Shown here: piece by piece, positions 25,067 through 37,400 of the stretch | How the letters are laid out: every line of letters begins with the position of its first letter | How positions within the stretch are numbered: the first letter of the stretch is position 1 | Assembly: GCA_003864495.1 (NCBI GenBank) | Contig: ML133452.1 | Coordinates: 926,494 to 990,493, forward strand | From: Nemopilema nomurai | Taxonomy: Eukaryota > Cnidaria > Scyphozoa > Rhizostomeae > Rhizostomatidae | Direction: 5' to 3' | DNA: 64,000 nt | Translations under genes and position numbers: made by a program | The notes under the pieces: generated by a model | Database searches by the model: none | Seen by the model: the letters and a program-made list of their open reading frames with translations, nothing else | What the model was told of the DNA's origin: nothing

Positions 25067-25458
25067 GCCCTTCTTAACACCTAACTCTAGAAGAGCCCAA
25101 GGAAAAAGACGAACTCTTCCTGTCTGTAAAGAATGGGATTTTCCATTGAAATATAGACAGACTCCAAAACACCTAGGTGGAAAGACGTCCTAGCCTGCCC
25201 AATTATACGAAAATAATATATATTATTATAAATCATTACATTCATTCACACATTAAAAATCATTACATCAAACAATGGGCAATCTTTCGGAGATAATACC
25301 ATAACTTCCCCCTTCAGGTCCTGAAGGATTTCCTTTTAACAGATATTGTTAGACGGTCGATTGCTGAACCACATGGGCAGTTTGTTGCCCTTGCGAAAAT
25401 TTCATCACGAAAAGGCCTGGTCTGAGCAAAAATTCTATTTCATTGAATTGACTTTTAG

Positions 25459-28400
25459 ATTGCTGGTCACAACTACAATGTATATGAAGCTTATTACAAG
25501 CAGGTGAGTACAAACATTGATTCTTACTTCTTGTCAATAGCTCTTTTGATAATTAGAATATTGTTATTTGTCACACTTGATTGTTATTCAATATCAACCT
25601 CAAGTCTGATAGTCAACCTCAAAGAATATCCCAAAGCATTAAAATCATAAGCAATATTAGTCCATAAAGTTTTTGAACATTATATAAGTCATATATTTTG
25701 TAATTTGTTGGTAGTGGCAAATGTGGTTTGGCCATAGTTTGATGTTCAGTAAGCAGTTTGATGTTCAGTTTGATGTTCAGAAGGAAACCCTGTAAACTTC
25801 TACAAGAATATAGATTTTTGTTCTCTAGGCTAACCCTGTTCTAATATGCACAAAATATTCTCCTTTGGAACTTTAATCAGTTGATTCAATTCTAATGAAG
25901 GCAGTTTGTGATTTTCAAGATTTTCTAAAGTAAAAATTTGAAGGTATTTCCAAAATTTTCACTCCTGCATCGGACAATCATGTTTAATTATAACAAGGCT
26001 TTAAGATTCAGATCATTTTATTCTATTTAGTGTCAGATATTTATTTTTCATTAACAGATATTTGTAAGCCTAATTTCTTCCCAAGTAACTTACAACTATC
26101 AGATAAAGTGTGTTAGTTTAATATTGTATTCTAGATTCAAGTCCTATTTTAATAGGCTGTGTATTATCACAACTTCAATCCCTCATTTTGAATTGTAGGC
26201 AAATCCTTCAGGAACTGCAACAATAGGGGCCACTGAAGCGGCCTCTCTTTTGAAGAGAAGTGGTCTCAGTGATGGAATTTTGCATGATGTAAGTGTCTAT
26301 TCTCAACTTTATTACTTCTTTCAAAGAATTAATTCAACAAAGACCATTTAAAAGCCATGCAACTCTACCCTCAGTCAGACACTTTGCTTCTAATGTTATA
26401 TATTTATAATGTTAGTTTGGTAACCTTTTAAGCTTGGTCTATGGACTTTGCTTCTTTAAGAATGTTTGGAAGAGGAACCAAATATTGTACAATAAATTAT
26501 TTTATTTGTAGATAATTTTGCATGTAATTTTTTTATTTCATTTGTTGTTTTCTTTATTGATATTTAAGTTGTCAGTTATTTGCTTTAGCCAGCAGTGGTT
26601 ATTTGTACCCTTTGTATAAAATATTAAACCTTTGCCTAGATATGGGAGCTTGCTGATCTGAACTCAAGAGGCTATCTGGACAAGCAGGTAGTGTTTCACA
26701 TTTACTTTAATGTTTTACTATACTCTGAAGTAATTCAAATGAAAATTAAATTAGTTCAGTAAGAATAAGGGATCAGTTCTTTTTAGCAGTTGAGGATGGC
26801 AAAAGGGCTCATTTTAGAATGGAGATTTGTTTGTCTCTTCAACCATTTATCAAGGCATAATTCACCAGGACATTGCCAGGGAATCCATCCTTTGCTGTGC
26901 TGCATCAGCTGATATGATTAGGCCTAATTATTTATCTCAAACCGTTGTATTGATTGAACTATGAAGTTTATCTGCAAATTGAATCAAGAACTGTCATAAA
27001 GACTCTAAAAGTTTCATTATCGCAAACTGGTTGCTCTTTTAAGATCTTCGAGTCTATGAGCTTTGTCTGTTGTGTCCCTAATTCGCTCTGCAGACCCCCA
27101 CAAAGAAAATTCCATCAATTCACAGATAACACCTTAATTTTGGATAATTTTTGTGTATGTTTGTTCATTAATTTTGCTGGGTGTTATAATGATATTACAT
27201 TGTCCATAAATATATTTACCTACACATCCACTTTTTGGTCACCATTTGCACACAGCTTGACCCTCCAATTTAAAGGTGTGCGCTGTATATTGCTTGGTAC
27301 TCCCAATTCAGGCAATGCTGGGAATGAAATGGTAGGGGTGCGATGGATCACACTCCTTGTGGTGTCGAGGCGTGCAATGGTGTGCAATTACTTACCAGCG
27401 TGCAATGGTGTGCAAGTACTTAATAGCATAGAAAGCTGTATATAGAGTTGAGAACCTAAATTTACCATGCGAAAACATAAGACAAGGCTAGTCCAATCGA
27501 TACATTTTCTTAAACAAGCCTTAGAATTGTCAAATCCAACATATTAAGAGGACCATATTAACAATGTTGGATCACTTGACCACATCATTCAACATTGTTG
27601 GCTCTGCACAACGTGTTACAACATTTGTGTAAACGATCAGTTAAAACTTTCAGCTTCTCCCTTGAAAGCGATGCAGGCGTTAATCTCCTCTTTGAACTTC
27701 CTGCGGAGAAATCTTTTTTTCGAAGACAAGGATTCGCAAAGCAAAGCGCGTCGAGCAAACTGAATTTTTATCAGCGTTCTGGAGGCAGAACCAAGTTCTT
27801 GGGATGTTACGGCCAGTCTACGTTAATATCGGAAGGGAATAAACAGAAGTTTGGAGAGTCTAGTAGATAAATTGAACGGTCCAATTGATAGCACCTCGTC
27901 TTTGTGCCAACGAAGGTTTTTCCTTTCGTTTTGAAGTTCTCTTTTTTCGTTTCGACACCACGGCAATAACTAGAGCGCCTTCTGTGTCGCCACCATCGTA
28001 AAATGAAGAAAAATTATTCTTAGTCGTCAGTTTTAACTCATTGTGTAAAGGGGTACATCGATAAGCCAAAGATGACAAATAAAGTCCGTCCGTTAAAGCT
28101 GATCAGTTTTAACTGACCGCGTATTTCAGCCTTGTAACACGGAAAACGGAAACTAGCACATAACAACAACTGCCTCTATGAAGTTCAAGCTTGTCGTATT
28201 TTGCGTTAAAGGTCGAAAGAGCGGCGATTTTCCTGCTTCTTAAGGAAACTATAATATTCTCCAAACTTCGTTGTGGTATGATAAAAGCACAACATTGAGC
28301 AGTATTGATTACTCTAGAATGAAGTGTTCAGATTATTTGTGGCGTGCGATGAACTGCACTCGTGAGAAACGGAAGGCGTGTGCCAAAGTGTGGGCGTGCG

Positions 28401-31400
28401 ATCGCACGCCATTCCCAGCATTGACTGCAATTCTTACATGTATAAATAATGAATCTTTTTCTTTCTAGGGATTCTTTGTAGCATTAAAGTTGATTGCTCT
28501 GGCTCAATCTTCCAAGGAAATGAGTACGGCAAACTTGACAATTTCCTGTTCCGCACCCAAGCTGGTTAGTACCAATGTTACAATATGGGAATACATCATC
28601 TATCAAAAAACTGGATGTAAAGCTAATGTGATTTTCTCGTCACTTGAACTGTTTTTACTGCACAGCCCCGTTTTACCAAATGATCACTTCAAAACGTTTT
28701 AGTGTTTACTCACACATTATTTTACTGTCATTTGTGATTACATACTTTTTGCTGCAACTAAGTTGTCTATTGTAAAAGATTTTGTGTGCTTGTTTTTCCT
28801 GGTACTATTGAGTACCTGATAGCTGTTCATTGCACAAAAGGGTTGGCCAAAAGAAGATAAGCATTGTTTTACCCTGCATTATGGATACAATTAACATTTG
28901 CCCGTCGGTGCTTTATTGTGATAATATGCATGTTGGTATATTTATAGAGATTTTCTGTTTCTTCTCTTTCAGGGAGAATCACCAAGACCTCTTGCACCCC
29001 CACCATCAGATGCAGGAAGCTGGATAATAAAGGTGACAATTAGCATGATGTAGTCCCTGAAAACAGTGATAGAATTCTTAAGAACTGCCGACTTCGATTA
29101 GGCCACAATCCATAAAAAACCGCTTATTGCACGTTTTGTCGACAGAGCCGCTGATAAATTTTTATACTGCATTAGCTCTGTCGCTTGGTTCTCTACTGTG
29201 AACCCTAATGCTGAATCTTTACAGAGAGTTCACCAAAAGCATTTTAGCTGGAGACCAGACCCTTCACGGATTTCCAAAAGGACGATTATGTCTTATCCCA
29301 CTAGTTGTAATTGATCTTGGGCCTGAATATAGGAAAAATGTTTGGGAACTGAGAAATGCTGTTGTGTTATGTTGCAGAAGCCTTTACGGCAGCTGTTTCG
29401 TTCATTGCTGCTTGACCTTGCACGGAGTAACTGTTATAATATTAATCGTCGAAATTCACCGGAAGAAATTACTCTTTTTCAAATAAGTTGTCGTCTCACG
29501 GTGGATTCTGTTCTCATTGACGTAACCAGTTATGAGAGTTTTGCAAGCATTTTTTCTGGGTGTGGCAGTTTTTTTAATTAAAAATCGTGATGATCGCCAA
29601 TGTCAACTTCCCACACTAATTATACAAGTGTTATATAAGTTGTGTCATTGATTGGTGCATGTTTCTCAAGTTTAGACCCTTCTGCTTTTTAGCAAGCCGA
29701 GAAGCAAAAATATGACGGGATTTTCGAGGTAAGAGGATGCTACTAGCTCTTTATCGGGTATAGAGTTACATTTGTTACTCTTGCGTAGCTATCTGCGTGG
29801 GTGTCTGCGTGGTTCCCTTCGTCGCTCTCTGCCTGGATACCTGCGGTGATGCCTGCGTGGATGCCTGTGTGGATGTTTGCGTGATTTTTTCTGCGTGGAT
29901 GCCTGCGTGCCTAGCTGCAGGTTTACTCTCCCTTTTAATTTCCAAACCACAACCTAACAGTGACCAATTTTTGGAAATTGACCAGCCACACTTGTCTGGT
30001 CAATTTCGAAACTATATTTGGTACTTAAAGTCGATTTAGAAGATAGTTATTATGCTCAAAATCTTGAGTTGATGGGGCAGGTTATGTTTGTGCACTTCTT
30101 GAAGAGATGTCGACAGTATCTTTTATAGTACAAAAAGGTCCTCAAATGAACTAGTAATTATCTTCTGGCAGTTGCCCTGTGCTGTTGCACTTTGTTTCCT
30201 AAAAAGTTCTCCAGTAACGCGTTTGTAGTGCTATCCCAGTTTAGTAAATTTATCCTTACATGAAAAATTCATGGATTAGCCCGTCTCCAAGTCTTCCACC
30301 AAAACGAAAACAATGTTAAGTGTAAATCACCCAAAGTACCCCGAAAGACCCAACACTCATAATATAAAATTCCCCAATTATCTTTCAGTTATCTCTCAGT
30401 TTTAGGATATTATCCTTAACGTTCGTTTTTAGTGTATCTGTTTATTTTTTTTTTCAATTCTTGTACTGGGATTTCCTTCATGAAGTATATATGTCTGACA
30501 ACAAATTTTTTCTGCAGACATTGCAGCCTGTCAATGGGTATGTCTCAGGGGAGAAAGTCCGACCGGTAAGTATCGCCTGGTGTTTTAATTTTGTCCCGGA
30601 ATTTCCATTAAGTGACGCAAGCTACTGTTGCGCGCAAATCATTTCTCTATTCGGGTTCGAAACAACGTGAATTAGATGGTCATCTTAAACGTTTCATCTG
30701 CTACCTGACCTATTAAATGACTTTATTCTTTTCTTTGTGCTCGCATGTCGGGCTACTAAGATTGCACAAAAGAAATTACCAAGGTTTCCGCGGGTTGCAT
30801 GTATTTCCACGGTCTTGAATTATATGGGCTTAAAATTAAAGGTAAAGCTTCCTGCCATGCAGCATCGTGGAGGGACATGTTTCTTGCTTAGATTGGTATG
30901 GATCTGTCCGTTTCTGTAAGCTTGCATGGGATGAAAGTTGTTCAAGTCTACTTTGTGAAGATTTTGAGCTGTTTTAAAGATTTATTTCGAATAAGGGACG
31001 ACCCGCTTGTCGCTGTATACCCTTTAACTCTCTCTTTTTACCAGATATTAATGGTTATTTTCATAAACTGCAGAGTGTACAATCTGTTTAGTTACTTGAG
31101 TCTTTCAGTGGGCAGAATGCATCCCTTTCAGAACAAAGTTTCAGAATCTGTCAGTGGTATTGCACTTTCTAATTATGACAATGTCTACATATATAGGTGT
31201 TGATGAACTCAAAGCTATCTGTTGATGTTCTTGGAAGGGTGAGTAATCAAGTTTTGAAGAGTAAATGCGTGCTTGCTGCAACTACTAATGCCCTTTGACG
31301 TTGAGTAAGGAGTGCTATCTGGCATTCAAAGCAGTTGCAGAATTGTGTAAATCCCGCAAATGTGATCCGATTAATAACGTGACATGATATTTTGCGAGCA

Positions 31401-34400
31401 GCAGTCAACGCTTATCTTTGCGAGATTGTTGAAGGAAAATATGTTTGGATTTTAGAAAATGATTGACATTAGGTCTACTGATCCTGTCTGTCATGTTCTT
31501 GGCGATCATAGCGTTAAAGATCATTTTCAGTAATAACTGGAAAAAATCAGTAAACACTTTCAGTACTTTCAGTTAAAAATCCTTGCATCCTTGAAATCAT
31601 GAAGTTGATTCCGAGTCTTCGATTCAATGGAGCAATTGGCTTGTAAAATTCGAATAAACGAATAATTCCAAAACTTCTCTCAATAAATTCGATTCGCTTG
31701 TGTAGTGCACCTGTGTACAACCACCCCAAGCGCCTGTCTTTAAGCAAATTATTTGGATGTCGCTAAAAAGTTTTCCACAAGTATATACTTGCATTCAGGA
31801 TTTATTTTCTAGTTCAAAAATACACTAAGCTGTATGCACCAATATGCCCCATGTGGTGGGGATTTATTAGAGTGAATCTAAGGTTTATTCGGTTTTTCTG
31901 TTCATGGAATTTTAAGATCAAGCATCTTCTTCGTAAGGTCTGGGCAATGGCTGACATAGACAAAGATGGGATGCTAGATAAAGATGAATTCGCGGTTGTA
32001 AGTCATCGACTCTTCTGATAAATTTGATAAAAGTTTTTCGTAAGGTCTTTTTTTCATTGTTGATTTTTAATCTAAGCTTCTAAAGCAAGCTCTTCGATAA
32101 ATGATATTTGCAGTCCATAGATTATGAATTAAGGTTTGGGTTTTGTATCAATCGTTAATAATACAATAGAAGCTTATGATTTCTTTGATGGATATCTCAA
32201 TAATAATCAACTGTCTTTACGTCAGTATTCTTAAAATGTCAACAAATATCAACCCAGGGCTGTATATTTACTTTATTAATGTATTTTTTCTAGCTGCTGT
32301 GTTATAATGTAAAGTACATCATTGTTTTTTTATTCTTTACTGTTACCTAAATCGTAATCATTCTCCAGGGGCAAATCATAGCAAAATTGCTACAAGCACT
32401 TTATAAGAGAAAATCTTTGAATATTAAATTTTTGTAACTGACGTTTTCTAGGCCATGCATCTGGTATATCGAGCTCTGGACGGCGAATCTGTTCCAACTA
32501 TTCTTGCAACCGGACTGGTACCCCCGTCCAAGAGGGCGATCGCGTCACAGGCAGCTGCTGTCTCATCAATGTCATCTGGAAGTTACAGTCCTAGAACCTC
32601 AAGCATATCGTCGGTGAGTCTGTCTTGGCATAGTCGCTTGCTAAGCTCGCCCCCTTAAATGACAGGTTATTGGACAAAATAAGAAGATTTGTAGCATCTA
32701 GCGTGTAGCAGTTGCTGTTCATTGTAGCACTTACAGCTTGCTATAATGGCGGTGGAATGGCGCCTGCCATGGTTTTGTTGGCCTGCAAGCGAAGCACAAT
32801 ACTTCGGCATGCACAGTTTTCACTCAACTATGCTGCGATTGAATACCTTTTGCAAAATCATATGAAAGTAAAAATGGCATAGAAAGGAACTGATCGCCAT
32901 AGCCCACAACGCCGTGGCCCTACAGAGCGTTCTCCACTTTCGATAACTAACATAGGCCTAACGTTTGCTGTTTTAACGGGCTATTGTGCTGAGCATGTTC
33001 ACCCAGATATTGGTGGCGCTATTTCCCTGGTTCAAATGTTGTATACAATACTCTCACAAACGACATTTCACGAAGCACATTTCTTAAACGATAATCAATC
33101 TTTTACATTTGATTATCCTTGTCTTCATTTGACCTATGCTATATTTGCGACAATCACCTCAGGATTCTGGCTAATCTAATACTGTCTCAAAAGCTTCCAT
33201 ACGTAATGGCTTGCCCCCTTTAACATGTTTTTTGATGGGGTCTTTTCATAACTGGCAGCCACCTGTTGCAACTGGAAAGGCCTGGGTTGTTACTCCTACC
33301 GAGAAATTGAAATTTGATGGTATGTTCGCTCAAGCCGATACGAACAAAGATGGGCTAGTTTCCGGTAAGCCCTTATAATTCTATTTCTAAGATTGCATGG
33401 CCATGTGCTGTGTTAATATCGAAATCTTAGTATATCGCGGGCCTTTAAATTGACATAATACTGTTCTCTAAACTGTTTATACTTTTGCTTAATTATTATG
33501 TACTGTATCAGATGGCGAAGATTCTATTGTCACATAAGTTTGCCATTTTGATCAAAAATGACATTTCACAAAACAAGATACCTGGTCGCATTAGAACTCG
33601 TATTGCAATGCCAATTTGGAACTTGCAGTCCTAGTCACGTGATCTGTGCACGTCTGCGATTTCCTAGAATTTGACGGTATTCATTTTGGCCGGTTCTATT
33701 TTGCAAGGATTGCTACCTTCATAAAATAATATAAGCTATGAGAAAAAGTTAAAAGAATATTGTAACTGGAATTTCTTAAATTTATTACTTATGGTGATAT
33801 TTTTCACATTTCAGGTCCTGAAGTGAGAAATATATTTATCGCCTCTGGACTTTCGCAACCGGTTCTAGCTCACATATGGTATGTTCCTGTCCTACCTTTC
33901 TGTTATTTCTGTATTATTTTTAAACAATGTGCGGATCTCTGATGTTGCTTCTCATGCTAGCTTGATTTTATTAGCTTGAATCTTATTGGCGCTAAAAGCA
34001 ATAGAAAGTTATGTTTTAGTAGCAATCTTCACTTGCTACAGTGTCTATTCTACGCCATTTCTCCTTGATTTCAGGGGGTTATGCGATACCAAGAACACAG
34101 GCTTGCTGAATGCGGAGCAATTCGCCCTTGCGATGCATCTTATTTCAAAAAAGGTATTCGGTTTCTGTACGATTTATAATAATTGTTGATTATTAATCAG
34201 CAAGTGGATCCCCTCGCCCAATTTCTCTGTCGACTTGAAGAGGGTGCTTGCCTTTGGACTGCCTCATTTTCGTAGCAGTTGCATAGCCTTCTTTTTTGGG
34301 TTTTTTTGTTTACGTTTGATTTCCTTATATTACGTTAACGTGCTTGGAATTTTATTGCATCAATCCTTGATGCTCGAATGCCTGCCTTGACCAACACGCT

Positions 34401-37400
34401 GACCAATACATATGAATATAACACACTTTCATTGTTCCTAGCCCTCTCCTCCAGATCTCATGAATTTAGCCGCCTAAGTTTCTTATCAAAATACTCTTTA
34501 TGATTAATAGCTGAAAGTGAGATTTTATCGGTATTTCTAAACCAGATTTTAGTATCGCTGCATCTAAGACAGTATCTTAAATTTTAGAGAAGCGGTATCG
34601 ACCCACCGACTCAGTTAACCCAAGAAATGATTCCGCCAACAATGCGAGAAAAGGACGTGGGTAGCATTATTCTCTAATTTTGCTTTTAGAATCATGGTAA
34701 TCTTGTCTCTCCTCCGTTTATTTCGATGGCTCACAAGGCAGTTTCTCATTGGCCCTCTTCTCATCTTCACACAGGAAATCCCGTCATTGTCTTCAAATCT
34801 TGCAGCCCTGCAAGCGAAAGATTTTGCAGCGATCAAGGAGCTGGACCAGATTAGTCAAGAGATCGAAAAACTTGGTCGGTGAGTAGAATTGTCATTTCTC
34901 CATTTATTTACAACAGTCATCTTGCCAAAATCTTATGGATGATACAAAAGTATAGATTGGATTGAATTCCCGAGTATCAGTCTAGGATGGACGTTTCTTG
35001 CTTCGAAACATAATATCTCTTCTGACTTATACACCTGTGGAGCTACGAGTTGGTGAGTTGTAATTCGACCTTAAGCAGAATTTTCTGAGTGCTCTTGAAA
35101 ATGAGCAAGTGTAACCTTTTAGTGTCTACATTATGGGAGAAGACTTGCAGAAAGATTAGATATTGCAGGAAGACTTTCTTACTGGGTCGTGTTTGCGGTT
35201 TACTGGTCGTTTGTTATTCTGCTGCGTTACAAGGGTAGAAATCTCTGACAAGCTTCAAATTCCTTTTCCTCCTGTTGCTATTTGTCTAGGAAATTCCCTA
35301 GTCCGCGCTGACATGAATACCAATTGAAACTTTGCATGGCTATATGTTGGCAGAAATGGAAAGCCAGAAATCGTCACTGGAAGTGACACAGTCAGAGAGA
35401 GCTTTGGCAGATTCGAAGCACTCACAGATACTGTCGCTTATATTGCTAACTATTCTGATAAAGGCCTAATCATTGCTGTTTATTAATCATTAATCATTAA
35501 TCATTAATCATTAATCATTGTTTTCGACTTCTGATGGCGGTTGGCATGTTCCAAGTTGGTCGCAAGAGTGGCTTTTGTTTTCAAACATTTGATAAGTGTT
35601 TTGATCCGATTGATTTCCACGAGCCGATAATCTGTTCTCCAGAACGTCCAGTTAGGGATCTGTGCACAGTGATATCGGCTTTATTCATTGTTGAACATAT
35701 CTTCTTTGCATGGATTGAGGTCAGTGTGCGACCATAGTATTCATCGATTTGAAAAACGTGTTCAGTGCCACCAAATTCTACTTTATAATCGGAATACACG
35801 GTTTTATAAATGTTGAAGATATTTGCTTTTCGTTTATCTGAACAATGGGATTCAGTTTGGTTCTACCAACCTTGTTTATCCTATGCTTGACGACGTTCGT
35901 TTTGGGGAACTGCAAGACTCTTAGCTCTGGCCCTGTTCTTTACATGTCATGTCAGCTTTTCAGACTGTTTCTCAGCAACATAGACATAATGTATGCTAAT
36001 GATAGTAGGTACTGTAAAATATTCCTAAGGATCACCAAGACCCTGTGGGGCACATGAATCATACTCATGTTAAGATACGTATCTCTGGATGGATCATAGC
36101 ATAAATCTAAGAAATTTACGTTTAATGAAGTCACTCGACTTGGAATCCCAGAGCTGCAAAATTTTGCTCAGATGTTTTCTTGATCATTGTTAACTGTATT
36201 GTATTGACGCATTTAGCAAGCAGTTTAGATGTCACTAGGCCATGAATTGAGTTTGTGGGGGGTGGTTGGACCTTAATTAGATTTTATGCTATATTTGTGC
36301 GTTCTGGTCTTCTTAATTAGCGAGATATAAGAGGCGAGACTTTTTAATGCAAAAGCTCTACTTAAAATGCTCTTTTGTTTTTTTCATAAAGAGTTTATCA
36401 AGTTCATGCGGTTACTGTTAGCTAATAACTGAACTATTCCATGGTCTTTCAATATGTTATGCCACCCTTGTTGTTCTTCTGTCAAAAGTTTTCTCTGCAG
36501 CCATCCGTCAAAGTATTTTTCACTAGGTTTCATTAAAGAGCAAGACATTTCAAAGCCGCTTCTAAGGAACAGATAAACTTGAATTTGAAGAAAGCGTATC
36601 ACAAATAAACAAGTTCATGCAATCTGGTAGAGAAACTAATGATGTATTTTTCTGGAAAGTGCTGCGTAAAAGTTGCATTGGTGTCCCCCTTTTTACTGGT
36701 CTCCTATTGATGTCCCTCTTTAAATATACTCCTAATGATCTCCTTACACGACGAAATCCCAGTCGATTGCAACGGTGCTCTGTTTCTCAATGATGCCTGT
36801 ATGATCTTAAAGCGCAGAAATCCGACGTCCATCTGGGCTTAGACGAGCCTTTACTAACCTCTTGCTTTGCAATCCATTAATCAACGTTGAACTCTTTGAA
36901 ATTTTCAGACTAGAAGTGAATTCTCTCAAAGCTCAAGATAATCCGCCATTGCTCGAAGTAATCCAAGAGGATTCCTAAGCACAACAAGTGCCAATTGCTA
37001 ATCCCCTTTTGTTGAGGAATTCAGAATTTCGCTCAACAAGCCTCGATAAGATTCGAGTATTTCTACCAAAACATTCGATTCATGAAACTGATGGACATGT
37101 TGGTAACATTCCTTTTTTCAGTTATCGATTCTTTGACTAACCTGGGCGTCCGATTTTCCGGTAACAGGGAGAAGATCGCTCTACAGCAGGAAATCGAGCA
37201 AACAGAAGATAACATAAGGAAGAGAAAGACAGAGATCGAGGTACGAATTCGGTCATGCTTCGTCTGTTCTCTTCGCAGTTTTGCGTTATATCTCTATTAC
37301 TGGCAGTATCAAGCAATGTCCTATTTCTCCACTTAAAGTCCACGTTTTTCGGTGTTCTTCTTTATTGATTCCACATTTAAGTCTTGATCTACGCTGATTG

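Larger units (their letters stand above)
25459..28564 (+). other. EPS15: EPS15 EH domain 1 exons
   Basis: Four exons (25459-25503, 26199-26288, 26640-26687, 28469-28564) encode the first EH domain. It has a helix with [18 protein letters not shown], the conserved IWELAD tryptophan motif and [13 protein letters not shown]. The EF-hand-like loop ([12 protein letters not shown]) has Arg at position 5 and Gly at position 12, so it should not bind calcium. This is usual for EH1 of this family. NPF binding is expected from the conserved Trp. Confidence 0.9.

Noticed and set aside
27595..27870. 91-codon plus-strand frame in an EPS15 intron
   Set aside because: Lies inside the inverted-repeat-bounded insert, with no homology and no splice connection to EPS15.
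29797..30039. Cys/Val/Asp-rich 80-codon frame
   Set aside because: Created by the degenerate 12-bp minisatellite; intronic.
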